Origin: Shewanella litorisediminis | GTDB taxonomy: Bacteria; Pseudomonadota; Gammaproteobacteria; Enterobacterales; Shewanellaceae | Reading direction: 5' to 3' | Length of the DNA: 64,000 bases | NCBI RefSeq assembly: GCF_016834455.1 | Contig: NZ_CP069213.1 | Span: forward strand, 50,001-114,000 | Shown here: positions 30,483 through 39,532 of the stretch, in pieces | How the letters are laid out: every line of letters begins with the position of its first letter | Position numbering within the stretch: position 1 is the first letter of the stretch | Notes under the pieces: model-generated | Told to the model about the DNA's origin: nothing | What the model saw: the letters and a program-made list of their open reading frames with translations, nothing else | Databases searched by the model: none | Position numbers and translations under genes: made by a program

Positions 30483-30636
30483 AAGGAGTTATTGATGAAC
30501 AAAAAACGGAACAACAAGAAGAAGTGTATGCTGTAGCCAGCAAATTGATGCAACCGCAATCAAGTGTCACGCATGCTCTGGATATCAACTACCGTTATTT
30601 AAATACATTGAACCCTCGACCGCGATTAATACCTTA
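30483..30636 (+). other. Ribosome site, start codon and out-of-frame 5' part of the next gene
   Basis: AAGGAG (30483-30488) sits 6 nt before an ATG (30495), an excellent start. That frame stops after 13 codons. The frame of the following gene is open from 30499 and upstream of its annotated start encodes CCSQQIDATAIKCHAC followed by SGYQLPLFKYIEP, a zinc-ribbon-like sequence. One extra base, for example in the A6 run at 30501-30506, or two missing bases near the first cysteines would explain the break. The zinc-ribbon start and the later protein probably belong to one gene. Confidence 0.6.
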
Positions 30637-31119
30637 TTGGCGATTATAGGTATCGTATGGAGCTTTTTTGTTTTCTTTATGCCGATGTATTTGGATAGCA
30701 AACCAAAAGAAACAATTTTAAAGATCGCTGACATATCTGGAGGGTATGTCGATGGCCTTTCCTTTAGAATTTTCAATGGTGGTAAGTCAAAGACGTTTAT
30801 TAAGTCTGCTGAGATTGTCAGACCCTTTTACGGAGGGGAGGGATGGTACCATATCCATACATCGGCGGCAGATGTGTCATTACCGGTAGGGGAAACCTTA
30901 GTGGTGAAAACAGACTTTATTGACAAGCGGATCAGGCCCGCTAATGTTCGGAATCGCTTTCAACCTGATGAGTACGATACATGCTCCATAGTTGTCACCT
31001 ATATAAATTCACTGGGAGAGTTAGCGAAAACCCAAGAAGGTTACCTTTGCGAGAGGTTGGATGATTTTGTTCGATTTGAAGAATTTGAAGTCAAAATGAA
31101 CGAAAAATCGGTTAATTGA
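30637..31119 (+). CDS. Hypothetical membrane protein, apparently 5'-frameshifted
   Basis: This 160-residue frame begins at a TTG without a ribosome site. It has one transmembrane helix at the N terminus (LAIIGIVWSFFVFFMPMYL region) and a polar C-terminal domain with SFRIFNGGKSKTFIKSAE and CSIVVTYINSLGE. I do not recognise the family. Upstream in the same frame, without a stop back to 30499, lies a zinc-ribbon-like segment, and the good ribosome site and ATG at 30483-30497 are in another frame. The intact gene was probably about 205 codons: zinc ribbon, membrane helix, then extracytoplasmic domain. Base composition is lower in GC than its neighbours, which may mean recent acquisition. Confidence 0.6.
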   Translation: MAIIGIVWSFFVFFMPMYLDSKPKETILKIADISGGYVDGLSFRIFNGGKSKTFIKSAEIVRPFYGGEGWYHIHTSAADVSLPVGETLVVKTDFIDKRIRPANVRNRFQPDEYDTCSIVVTYINSLGELAKTQEGYLCERLDDFVRFEEFEVKMNEKSVN

Positions 31120-31277
31120 AATACTTGTGAATACAACAGGGACTGCTGAGGGATACACCGATCCCCTTCGAAGCGGCTGAGGGTGTTGCTGGATATGGCG
31201 TAGCGAGGCATGGATGCCGATGCAGCGCCAGTCGAATCAGGGATAAGCGTCTGGCGCGTTAGCCAATTTCCAGCATA

Positions 31278-31431
31278 AACCCGAAGGGGTTATCCGCTTC
31301 GTCGGGGCGTCGTTTGGGACGCAAGGGGCTTTTGGACGAGCAAAGCCCCTTGCCCGGGTGTGGGCAGGAAGCCCACGATCTTCTGCCAAGCGCAGCTTGG
31401 CTACAAACCATTCGCCAAACGCCAGTTTGGC
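31278..31431. repeat. Cluster of five hairpins
   Basis: Five perfect inverted repeats lie within 154 bp. They are AACCC/GGGTT (31278-31291), GCAAGGGGCTTT/AAAGCCCCTTGC (31321-31353, 12-bp arms), GTGGGC/GCCCAC (31360-31376), GCCAAGC/GCTTGGC (31385-31401) and GCCAAAC/GTTTGGC (31414-31431). The last two are near-copies of each other. It lies between the 3' ends of the hypothetical gene and hutI. No T tract follows any of them, so this is more than a simple terminator. It may be a copy of a dispersed palindromic element or a structured RNA. Confidence 0.7.
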
Positions 31432-31493
31432 ACCGACGCTTTGGCACTGACCCTCTTCAGTCATAACAGCCTTGCGGCGACTGAGGCTCAGCA

Positions 31494-32732
31494 TCACTGA
31501 TGAATCAGTCTGCCACCCTTCACCACATCCACCAGAGGGTTCACGCCGTAGGAATAGGCCAGCTCCGCCGGGGTAGAGATACGCCACAGGCAGAAGTCGG
31601 CATCCATTCCTTCACGCAATATACCAACGCGCTGGTCACGGCCCAGAGCGCGGGCGGCGTTGCGGGTCACACCGGCCAGTGCTTCTTCGGGCGTCAGGCG
31701 GAACAGGGTGCAACCCATGTTCAGCATCAAGAGGGTAGAGCAAATGGGTGATGAGCCGGGGTTGAAGTCGCTGGCGAGCACCATGGGTACCTGATACTGA
31801 CGCAAGAGATCGATGGGTGGCTTCTTGGTTTCCCGCAGGAAGTAGAAGGCGCCCGGCAGCAGTACGGCGCAGGTGCCGCTCTGGGCGATGGCTTTTACGC
31901 CGGCTTCGTCGAGGTATTCGATATGGTCCACCGACTTGGCGCTGAGGCGCGCGGCCAGTTCACTGCCGCCAAGGTTGCTGAGCTGCTCGGCATGCAGCTT
32001 GATATCCAGCCCAAGCGCCATGGCGGCGCTCAGTACCCGCTCTGTCTGTTCGAGGTTAAAGGCAATGTTTTCGCAGAATACGTCGGCGGCATCGGCAAGA
32101 TTCTCGGCCACCACGGCGGGCAGCATCTCGTTTACCACCAGATCCACATAGGCATCGGTACCTGCCTCGCCCTGACCCTTGAACTCGGGCGGTACCGCAT
32201 GGGCGCCGAGGAAGGTGGTGACTACATCCACGTGGTGATGTTTGCCAAGCTCGCGGGCAACCCGCAGCAGTTTAAGTTCGGTGTCCAGATCCAGGCCATA
32301 GCCGGATTTGATTTCCACCGTGGTTACCCCTTCTTTGGCCAGCGCATTCAGGCGGCGACGGGCGAGGTCGAACAGCTCGGCTTCGTCGGCTTCACGGCAG
32401 GCCTTCACTGTGCTGACAATACCGCCACCGGCGCGGGCGATGTCTTCGTAGCTGGCGCCTTGAAGACGCAGCTCAAATTCGTTGGCGCGGTTACCGGCAA
32501 ACACCAGATGGGTGTGGGCATCGATAAGGCCGGGGGTCAGCCAGCCGCCATGGCCACGGTGTACCGGGGTGGCCAGCACATCAAATTCGGGTAGCTCACT
32601 GCGTTTGCCAAGCCAGGCGATTTTGCCATCTTTCACGGCCAGCGCAGCATCAGGGATGGCGCCATAGGCCTCGCTCCTGGATGGGTCCATGGTGGCAATG
32701 TTGATATCAATCCAAACCTGATCCCAAGACAT
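31494..32732 (-). CDS. hutI: Imidazolonepropionase
   Basis: This is a 412-residue cytosolic amidohydrolase that opens the imidazolone ring to N-formimidoyl-L-glutamate in histidine degradation. Visible motifs are [15 protein letters not shown] (metal-binding HxH), the [18 protein letters not shown] segment, [17 protein letters not shown] and [16 protein letters not shown] precedes the chosen ATG by 7 nt; the longer frame adds 23 unlikely residues. It is divergent from the regulator hutC, with a palindromic operator between them. hutU, hutH and other pathway genes are not in the window. Confidence 0.96.
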   Translation of the reverse strand: MSWDQVWIDINIATMDPSRSEAYGAIPDAALAVKDGKIAWLGKRSELPEFDVLATPVHRGHGGWLTPGLIDAHTHLVFAGNRANEFELRLQGASYEDIARAGGGIVSTVKACREADEAELFDLARRRLNALAKEGVTTVEIKSGYGLDLDTELKLLRVARELGKHHHVDVVTTFLGAHAVPPEFKGQGEAGTDAYVDLVVNEMLPAVVAENLADAADVFCENIAFNLEQTERVLSAAMALGLDIKLHAEQLSNLGGSELAARLSAKSVDHIEYLDEAGVKAIAQSGTCAVLLPGAFYFLRETKKPPIDLLRQYQVPMVLASDFNPGSSPICSTLLMLNMGCTLFRLTPEEALAGVTRNAARALGRDQRVGILREGMDADFCLWRISTPAELAYSYGVNPLVDVVKGGRLIHQ

Positions 32733-32851
32733 GCTGACTCCTGCTGTGGCTGTGTTGTAGGGCATTCTACCAGTGTGACTGCCCAAAATATGATGAGGCA
32801 ACCGACTAATCTATTGTTACGGCTTGATCTTTAGCTGACCAAGCAGTATCT

Positions 32852-32867
32852 ACTTGTATATACAAGT
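32852..32867. promoter_or_regulatory. Probable HutC operator
   Basis: ACTTGTATATACAAGT is a perfect 16-bp palindrome located between the divergent hutI and hutC genes. It matches the CTTGTATxxACAAG type of site known for HutC regulators in gammaproteobacteria. Position and symmetry support joint control of hutI and autoregulation of hutC. Confidence 0.85.
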
Positions 32868-32938
32868 TTGGATTATAGCCGACACTCAGGCGAGAAAGAC
32901 AGCCGCAAACCGCGTCAGGCGGAAATTAAGGGATGCCC

Positions 32939-33643
32939 ATGGCCACAGCCAAGTTTGCCGAAATCAAAGAATACATACGGCGCCATATTGAGTCGGGTCA
33001 GTGGGAAGAAAACACCCGGGTGCCCTCTGAGAATCAGCTGGCAGAGCAGTTTGGCTGCAGCCGCATGACAGCCCGCCGGGCCCTGACCGAGTTGGTTGAG
33101 GCAGGGGTGCTGGAGCGCTCTCAGGGACTGGGTACCTTTGTGGCGTCGCTTAAGTCGCAATCGAGCATGCTGTCTATTCGCAATATCGCCGATGAAATCA
33201 AGGGGCGAGGCCATGGCTACAGTGTGCGTGTGCTTGAGCTTGAGGCAATGGATGCCATCGCCCCCATCGCTATTGCGCTGGGATTGGAGGAAGGCGACGA
33301 GGTGTTTTATTCGCTGTTGGTGCACTGCGAGCAGGGTTTGCCACTGCAGCTTGAGGAGCGCTTTGTGAACCCTGAGCTTATTCCCCACTATCTGAAACAG
33401 GACTTCAGCAGCCAGACGCCACACGAATATTTGTCGCAGGTGGCGCCGCTTACCGAGGCGCGCCACACCATTGAGGCGATTATGCCCAAAGAGCAGGTAC
33501 GCAGCCGCCTGAATATGCCCGAAGGCGAGCCTTGCCTGCAGATCATTCGTCGTACCTGGTCACGCCATGGCGTGGTGAGCTTTGCCCGTTTGATGCACCC
33601 CGGCAGCCGTTTCCGTCTTGGCGGTCATCTCACCTTTAAATAG
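32939..33643 (+). CDS. hutC: Histidine-utilisation repressor HutC
   Basis: This is a 234-residue GntR-family regulator. The N-terminal winged helix (about 5-70, with TRVPSENQLAEQFGCSRMTARRALTELVEAGVLER) is followed by a UTRA ligand domain (about 90-232), in which urocanate is the expected inducer. The start is set at the second ATG because AAGGG (32928-32932) abuts the first ATG but lies 6 nt before the second. It is divergent from hutI across the palindromic operator. Confidence 0.94.
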   Translation: MATAKFAEIKEYIRRHIESGQWEENTRVPSENQLAEQFGCSRMTARRALTELVEAGVLERSQGLGTFVASLKSQSSMLSIRNIADEIKGRGHGYSVRVLELEAMDAIAPIAIALGLEEGDEVFYSLLVHCEQGLPLQLEERFVNPELIPHYLKQDFSSQTPHEYLSQVAPLTEARHTIEAIMPKEQVRSRLNMPEGEPCLQIIRRTWSRHGVVSFARLMHPGSRFRLGGHLTFK

Positions 33644-33849
33644 CCCAAGCCCCATTTCAGCAGAACCGTGGCTGAGAATAACACCTTCAGTGTGCGGTTT
33701 TGCGAAAAACACCGTTTCAGTCGAAGGTTGAACAAGTTTAAATTTTAATTTATTTCAAACTGTTAATTAGTTTAATTCTTATTTGTCGGTGAATGGTTTT
33801 TTGCCAAGATCCCCGATTGTGGATAGCATAGTGCTTCGTTGGTTTTTGT

Positions 33850-36351
33850 TTGCTGGATAACGCTTTGCCAAGACTGCCGCGCCTGTCCCTGGCCCTGATG
33901 GCACCCCTGTGCCTGATACTGCTCTACCTGAGCCTGGTAGGGGCAGAGTTTTATTATGAAAAATCCCTGAAACAGGAGCAGGTGGCTGAAGCTCAGCTGG
34001 CACAGGTCAGGCAGCAGATGTTCCGCTTGCAGCACATAGTGTCGGACGCCATGGCGGTGCAGGATACCGACCGTATTGCCCAGGAGGTGTCGCTGGCGGC
34101 GACTGATCTTGAGTTGATGGTGCTGGTGCTGGTGGACCCTGCCAGCAACATTCGTTACGCCAACCATCTGGTTTGGCAGGGCAGTCGTGCCAGTCAGGTC
34201 ATCGACGGTTATGAGCCCGCCCGGCACGAGCAGACAGTGGCCGGCCAGAAGCCCTGGGTACAGGTCAACCCCGACCGCTTGTCTATCCAGGCATACTACC
34301 CTGTTAGCCACAGTGGCGTTCCCCGCTATAGCGAAATCAACCTTATCTATCTGGAATACGACCTCTCCGGTGCATACAGCCGTTCCATCAGCGAGCTACA
34401 GCAACGCTTTTTGCAGATTTGGGGCGGCGGCGCTGTGCTGATCCTGATGTTTTTAACCGTGTTCCATTATGTGGGCGTCAGACCGCTGCGCAGTTTGCTG
34501 CGCTTGGCCCGTCTTAAGCAAGCAGAGCCTTTGGCGCAGACTGTGCCCATGGCGTCCAGCGAAGTCGCCAAATTGCAGCAGTACATGTATCAGACCGAAC
34601 TCAAGCTCAAACGCACCCTGAAGCAGCTGCGGGATTCTGAGCAGCGTTGGCTGTTTGCGGTGGAAGGCTCGCAAACCGGTATTTGGGATTGGCAGATAAG
34701 CATTGGCGAGCTGTTTTTATCGGACCGCTGGAAAGAGATGCTGGGCTACGGCCCCACGGAGCTGAAAAATGAGTACAGCTCCTGGGAAAGCCACTTGCAC
34801 CCCGACGATAAAGCCCGGGTGCTGGAGCGGCTGCAAAGCTATCTCAAGGGTGAGTCGGACGTGTATGAGAGTCGCCATCGTTTGAAACACCGTCAGGGGC
34901 ACTATATTTGGGTGCTCGATCGCGGCATGGTGGTGGAGTGGGAAGAGGACGGTCGCCCGGCGCGTGTGATAGGCAGTCAGCGTGATGTGTCGGAAGATGT
35001 GCGTAATCAGCAGGCCATTGCCCATCAGGCCAACCACGACTCTCTGACCAACCTGGCCAACCGCCGGGCCGTGATGGATGCCCTGTTTGAGTTCCAGCAG
35101 GCCGGTCCCGGCAGCATGTTACGCCTGGGCGCCCTGCTGTTGATTGATTTGGACAACTTTAAACTCGTCAACGATGCCCTGGGCCATCACCACGGCGATC
35201 GTCTGCTGATTCAGGCGGCGGCCAGGTTGTCGGGCTTTTTCAGTGGTAATGCTCTTGTGGCACGATTGGGCGGCGATGAATTTGCGATTATGGTGCTTGA
35301 CCTCGCGACCGACAATGAGCAGGCAGCCCATCAGGCGATGCAGCTTGGGGCCGAGCTTAAGCAGCAGATTGCCCGCAGTTTTCAGCTCTCGGATCAGCAA
35401 ATCAATGTCACCGCCTCCGTGGGCGTGTGCCTGTTTGATAACCATCATCCGGTTGAGCCGGCGCAGCTGCTCAAGCATGCCGATATGGCTATGTACGCAG
35501 CCAAGGACGGCGGCCGCAACGGCTGTGCTCTGTACAGTGATGAACTGGAAGATAAGGCCACCGAAAACCTGTGGCTGCAAAACGAGCTGCGTCATGCCAT
35601 TGAGCGTGAGCAGCTGTCGCTGGTATTTCAGCCCATCTTTAATCACGATGGTGAGCTGGTGTGCTGCGAGGCCCTGTGCCGCTGGCACCATCCGGAGCGC
35701 GGCGCCATTTCTCCGGCGCAGTTTATCCCGGTTGCCGAGGATTCCGGGCTTATCATTGGCATCGGCCAATGGGTACTGCTGGAAGTGTGCCGCACCCTGA
35801 AAGCCATGGCCGACAAGGGCACCCCAATGCCGGCGGTGGCGGTTAACATCAGTGCCCGCCATTTTAACCAAAGTGATTTCGTCGAACGTTTGCTGGCCTT
35901 GCTCAAGGCCCATCAGGTGTCGCCTGAACAGATTGAGCTGGAGCTGACCGAATATGCGCTGCTGTCCAACCTCAATGCCATCAGCGAGCGGATGCAGCGG
36001 CTGCGCAGCGCGGGATTCTCCATAGCCATCGATGACTTTGGTACAGGTTACTCGTCACTGAGTTATCTGCAGAGTCTGCCGCTTTCAAGGCTGAAGCTGG
36101 ATGCTGCGTTTGTGGGCCGCATTGGCACCGAGGCGGGCAATGCCATAGTGAGGGCGATTGTTGAAATGGCCCACAGTCTCATGTTGAAGGTGGTGGCCGA
36201 AGGGGTTGAGACCGAGGCTCAACAGGCATACCTCTCAAGCCTCGATTGTGACTTCTTCCAGGGCTATCTGCTTGGTAAGCCGATGCCGGCTGCATCCTTG
36301 GTGGCACTGCGAAGCGGCGAGCAGCCTACAAGCACACATTACTTGGGCTGA
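33850..36351 (+). CDS. Membrane GGDEF/EAL cyclic-di-GMP protein with PAS domain
   Basis: This is an 833-residue inner-membrane protein. Helices near residues 11-32 and 190-210 enclose a periplasmic domain. A PAS domain (about 265-390, SQTGIWDWQISIGEL) precedes GGDEF (GGDEF at 474-478, intact) and EAL (E607-A-L in CCEALCRW, also DDFGTGYSS). The inhibitory RxxD is absent (SGNA at that place). Both active signatures are present, so either direction of c-di-GMP turnover is possible. The first in-frame start is TTG at 33850 with no clear ribosome site, so the true N terminus is uncertain. A terminator follows. Confidence 0.92.
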   Translation: MLDNALPRLPRLSLALMAPLCLILLYLSLVGAEFYYEKSLKQEQVAEAQLAQVRQQMFRLQHIVSDAMAVQDTDRIAQEVSLAATDLELMVLVLVDPASNIRYANHLVWQGSRASQVIDGYEPARHEQTVAGQKPWVQVNPDRLSIQAYYPVSHSGVPRYSEINLIYLEYDLSGAYSRSISELQQRFLQIWGGGAVLILMFLTVFHYVGVRPLRSLLRLARLKQAEPLAQTVPMASSEVAKLQQYMYQTELKLKRTLKQLRDSEQRWLFAVEGSQTGIWDWQISIGELFLSDRWKEMLGYGPTELKNEYSSWESHLHPDDKARVLERLQSYLKGESDVYESRHRLKHRQGHYIWVLDRGMVVEWEEDGRPARVIGSQRDVSEDVRNQQAIAHQANHDSLTNLANRRAVMDALFEFQQAGPGSMLRLGALLLIDLDNFKLVNDALGHHHGDRLLIQAAARLSGFFSGNALVARLGGDEFAIMVLDLATDNEQAAHQAMQLGAELKQQIARSFQLSDQQINVTASVGVCLFDNHHPVEPAQLLKHADMAMYAAKDGGRNGCALYSDELEDKATENLWLQNELRHAIEREQLSLVFQPIFNHDGELVCCEALCRWHHPERGAISPAQFIPVAEDSGLIIGIGQWVLLEVCRTLKAMADKGTPMPAVAVNISARHFNQSDFVERLLALLKAHQVSPEQIELELTEYALLSNLNAISERMQRLRSAGFSIAIDDFGTGYSSLSYLQSLPLSRLKLDAAFVGRIGTEAGNAIVRAIVEMAHSLMLKVVAEGVETEAQQAYLSSLDCDFFQGYLLGKPMPAASLVALRSGEQPTSTHYLG

Positions 36352-36367
36352 ACTGGCTGTAAAGACA

Positions 36368-36397
36368 GGGCATGCGTCAATGCATGCCCTTGTATTT
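36368..36397 (+). terminator. Hairpin terminator after the GGDEF/EAL gene
   Basis: GGGCATGC (36368-36375) and GCATGCCC (36382-36389) are perfect arms around a 6-nt loop, followed by TTGTATTT. Confidence 0.7.
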
Positions 36398-36444
36398 GCG
36401 CAATGCCCCGAATCTTTTTTTCCTTTCGAGTGCCTGCGCTGGGA

Positions 36445-37398
36445 TCAGTGCTCAGGCGAATGGCTGGCAAAAAAGTCCAGCATCGCCGTTATGGCTTTGG
36501 TGCGCGGGCCGTCGCATTCCATCAGGATTTCATGGCGGGCATCGTCAATCAGCAAGCGCTCGCACAGTCCTCCCAAGGCTCTATTCTGGGCCTTGTTGTC
36601 GACAATGGTGTCTTCACTGGCTTGCAGAACCAGCAAAGGGATTTTGCTCTCCCGCGCCGCCAATACCGCCTCGTCACAGGCATCCAAAGCTTCCAGCAGC
36701 CAGCGGTTGGTGGGGGAGCCCAGCTGCAGTTGCGGGTTTTGCTCATAGAGCTCGCGATATGCCTGATAGCGTGCCTCGCTCTTGGTGAGGTCGTTTTTGG
36801 CAAAAGGCGCCGGGGTATAGTCCTTGCCCCCCAGAATATAGTTGGGCAGCCCTTTGGCGCTGGCATCGAGCTTGTGCGCCAGCCAGCGCACAAACACCTT
36901 ATTCATGGGCAGGCAGATGCCGTACATGGGGGCCGAGAAACAGGCGGCACTGAACACACCCGAATGCGCCTGCAAATACAAAGTACCTATGGCGCCACCC
37001 ATGGAGTGGCCCGCCAGAAACAGCGGTGCTTTGGCCCGTGGGCGCACCACCTGCTCCATAAAAGCATGAAAGTCGGTGAGGTAGTCACCAAAGTGCGCCA
37101 CATGGCCCATATGACGATTAGGCGTAAGACGACTCGATAACCCCTGACCGCGATGGTCGAGGGCATAGACACTGTAGCCGGCCTCATAAAAGGCCTGGTA
37201 CAGCTCCAGATACTTGAGAAAGGCCTCAACCCGGCCGTTGGAAAAAACAATGCTGCCCTTGGGGCTGGGGTGTTCCAGTGCCAGCCAGGCGATGTCGACG
37301 CCCGGGCTGGTGGCAAGGCTGCCAAGCTCACAGCGCTGATACAGCGCCCTGAGGGCGGGTGGAATAGTCAAAGATGTGTTCAAAGCTGGTGTATGCAT
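36445..37398 (-). CDS. pldB: Alpha/beta-hydrolase, lysophospholipase-like (PldB family)
   Basis: This is a 317-residue serine hydrolase. It has the HRGQG motif (ALDHRGQGLSSR), the nucleophile elbow GHSMGG, the acidic residue region VLQASEDTIVD and a C-terminal DARHEILME carrying the catalytic histidine. These fit the monoglyceride lipase/lysophospholipase L2 group. No signal peptide is visible, so cytosolic or peripheral membrane action is likely. The ATG lacks a good ribosome site. It lies 44 nt after the DUF885 gene on the same strand, but a GC-rich hairpin separates them. Confidence 0.85.
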   Translation of the reverse strand: MHTPALNTSLTIPPALRALYQRCELGSLATSPGVDIAWLALEHPSPKGSIVFSNGRVEAFLKYLELYQAFYEAGYSVYALDHRGQGLSSRLTPNRHMGHVAHFGDYLTDFHAFMEQVVRPRAKAPLFLAGHSMGGAIGTLYLQAHSGVFSAACFSAPMYGICLPMNKVFVRWLAHKLDASAKGLPNYILGGKDYTPAPFAKNDLTKSEARYQAYRELYEQNPQLQLGSPTNRWLLEALDACDEAVLAARESKIPLLVLQASEDTIVDNKAQNRALGGLCERLLIDDARHEILMECDGPRTKAITAMLDFFASHSPEH

Positions 37399-37416
37399 GT
37401 GAGACTGTTAAAGATG

Positions 37417-37435
37417 CCGGGGCCAGTGGCCCCGG
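37417..37435 (-). terminator. Hairpin after the DUF885 gene
   Basis: CCGGGGCC (37417-37424) and GGCCCCGG (37428-37435) are perfect arms around a 3-nt loop, just after the DUF885 stop codon on the minus strand. Only a short T stretch (CATCTTT) follows, so termination may be partial. Confidence 0.65.
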
Positions 37436-37442
37436 ACTTGAT

Positions 37443-39302
37443 TCAGGCCGCTTTGGCGGCGGCGATAAAGTCGTTGATTTGTTGCTCCAGCACCGACAGG
37501 GGCACGCTGCCATGTGCCAGCACGGCATCGTGGAATGCGCGGATATCGAATTTTTCACCCAGCTCGGCTTCGGCCTTGGCCCGCAGACGCTTGATGGTCA
37601 GCTCGCCAATCTTGTACGACACCGCCTGACCAGGCCAGGAGATGTAGCGGTCGATTTCGGTATTCACGTTATGCAGCGACAGTGCGGTATTACCGGCCAT
37701 AAAGTCGATGGCCTGCTGACGGCTCCAGCCCTTGGCGTGCATGCCGGTATCCACCACCAAACGTGCGGCGCGCCACATTTCATAGGTCAGGCGGCCAAAG
37801 TTGCTGTAAGGGTCAGTGTAGAAACCGCCTTCCAGTCCCAGGTATTCACTGTACAGACCCCAACCTTCGCCGAAGGCAGAGATATAACTGTAGCGGCGGA
37901 AGTTGGGCAGTTTGTCCAGCTCCTGATTGAGGGCAATTTGCAGGTGATGACCGGGCACGGCTTCGTGCAGGGTCAGGGCTTCCATTTCGTACAGTGGACG
38001 CTTGTCCAGCGCATAGGTGTTGACCCAGTAGTAACCGGCTTTGTCCGGGGCGGAGGAGCCTGAATAGCGGCCCGTGGTGTACTTGGGGGCGATTTCGGCC
38101 GGTACCGGCTCTATGCCGTAGGGCTGACGTGGCAGCTTGCCGAAGAACTTGGGCAGCATGGCGTCGGCCTTCTTGGCGATGTAGGCGGCTTCCTTCAAGA
38201 GCTGCTCGGGCGTGGTGGCATAGAAGCGCGGATCGGTGCGCAGGAAGTGCAGGAACTCATCGAAGCTGCCCTTAAAGCCTGTGCTCTTGATAACGGCTTC
38301 CATTTCGGCGCGGATACGGGCCACTTCTTTGAGACCCAGCTGATGTACTTCATCTGAGGTCATGTCGAGGGTAGTGTAGTAACGCACCCGGTTTTCGTAG
38401 AAGTCCTGCCCGTTTGGCATATCGTAGGCGGCAATGGTTTCACGGGCGTTTGGCATGTACTCGCCGGTCATGAAGTCATGGAATGCCTGATACTGGGGCA
38501 GTACTTTCTCTGCTACGGCCTTACGACCGGCTTGGGTCAGCTCGGCCTTGTCGGCGGCGCTGAAATGGGCCGGAAATTCCTTAAAGGGGGCGAAGTAGGT
38601 GCTGTCTTCCACCGGCACCATAAAGGCGCTGATGCTGTCTTCAAAGCCTTTGAGGGTGACCTTGGGCGGGGTGATGCCGCTTGCCAGTCCCTGACGCAGC
38701 CAGAAGGTTTGCTGGGCAAAGTACTGTGGCAGGGCATTCAGCTTGGCGAGGTAATTGTCGTAATCTTCGCGGGTCTTGAAGCTGCCCTTGGCCATGGAGG
38801 CAATGTACGCGTGGAAGCCGCCTTCGGACGAGATAGGCATGTAGTGGTCTTTAAACTGATACATGTCGACATCGTTCTGAATTTGCCCTTGAAGGATATC
38901 GGCATTGATGCGGTCTTCCTTGGAGAGCTTGCTGCGGTCCAGCGCCTTCAGCGACGCAAGAAGGCTCTGACGCTTGAGCTGAGTCTCGGCGAGGCGCTCG
39001 GGCGACAGGTCGGCGAGCTTGCCCGCAGCGGATTTATCACCCTGGTCGTATGCCAGTGACGGGCTGATTTCCAAATCCAGCCGCCAGGCCTTGTCGATAA
39101 TGCTTTGCAGATTTTTATCGAGGATCACAGGGGCAACTTTGACCTCGGCTGCTTTGGGCTCTTCGGCGGCGGGGCGCTGCTGTGCACGATTGGCATCGTA
39201 AGAATACCTGTAGGCATCGCTGGCCGTGGTGTTGACGTTACAACCGGCGAGGGTGCCGGCCAGAGCCAGAGCGAGCAGTGTCGGTTTGAAGAGCTTGTGC
39301 AT
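37443..39302 (-). CDS. DUF885 lipoprotein, putative metallopeptidase
   Basis: This is a 619-residue protein with a lipoprotein signal (GTLAGC, acylated C21), so it should be membrane-attached and face the periplasm. The DUF885 domain contains a zinc-peptidase-like HEAVPGHH motif in TLHEAVPGHHLQIALNQEL, plus GWGLYSEYLGLEGGFY. Further family sequences include SSAPDKAGYYWVNTY. The specific substrate is not known. It is monocistronic, divergent from the adenosine deaminase gene, and followed by a hairpin. Confidence 0.9.
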   Translation of the reverse strand: MHKLFKPTLLALALAGTLAGCNVNTTASDAYRYSYDANRAQQRPAAEEPKAAEVKVAPVILDKNLQSIIDKAWRLDLEISPSLAYDQGDKSAAGKLADLSPERLAETQLKRQSLLASLKALDRSKLSKEDRINADILQGQIQNDVDMYQFKDHYMPISSEGGFHAYIASMAKGSFKTREDYDNYLAKLNALPQYFAQQTFWLRQGLASGITPPKVTLKGFEDSISAFMVPVEDSTYFAPFKEFPAHFSAADKAELTQAGRKAVAEKVLPQYQAFHDFMTGEYMPNARETIAAYDMPNGQDFYENRVRYYTTLDMTSDEVHQLGLKEVARIRAEMEAVIKSTGFKGSFDEFLHFLRTDPRFYATTPEQLLKEAAYIAKKADAMLPKFFGKLPRQPYGIEPVPAEIAPKYTTGRYSGSSAPDKAGYYWVNTYALDKRPLYEMEALTLHEAVPGHHLQIALNQELDKLPNFRRYSYISAFGEGWGLYSEYLGLEGGFYTDPYSNFGRLTYEMWRAARLVVDTGMHAKGWSRQQAIDFMAGNTALSLHNVNTEIDRYISWPGQAVSYKIGELTIKRLRAKAEAELGEKFDIRAFHDAVLAHGSVPLSVLEQQINDFIAAAKAA

Positions 39303-39532
39303 GCCGTTGTCCTTGTGATTTTGTGTTATCCAACGAGGGATTATGCCTGACTGTCGCCGCCTTGCCAGCCCGAACCCTTAACTTTAGGCACTAAGTTTGT
39401 GAGAATTTGTTGATTTTGCGAACAGATTGAACATTACTCAGATTTAAGCCTGCAATTGCGTGTTAAACTTCATCGCTGCCCAAGACCAGGAATAAAAACA
39501 CAATTGGCGGGGCTTTCAAACAGGGGTTAACT

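Noticed and set aside
31237..31587. A 116-codon minus-strand frame across the hairpin cluster
   Set aside because: It overlaps the hutI 3' end and its sequence is dictated by the palindromes; no start signal is visible.
35119..35913. A 264-codon frame on the minus strand
   Set aside because: It lies opposite the GGDEF and EAL domains, whose motifs are intact; the product is rich in Gln and His in the way typical of antisense frames.
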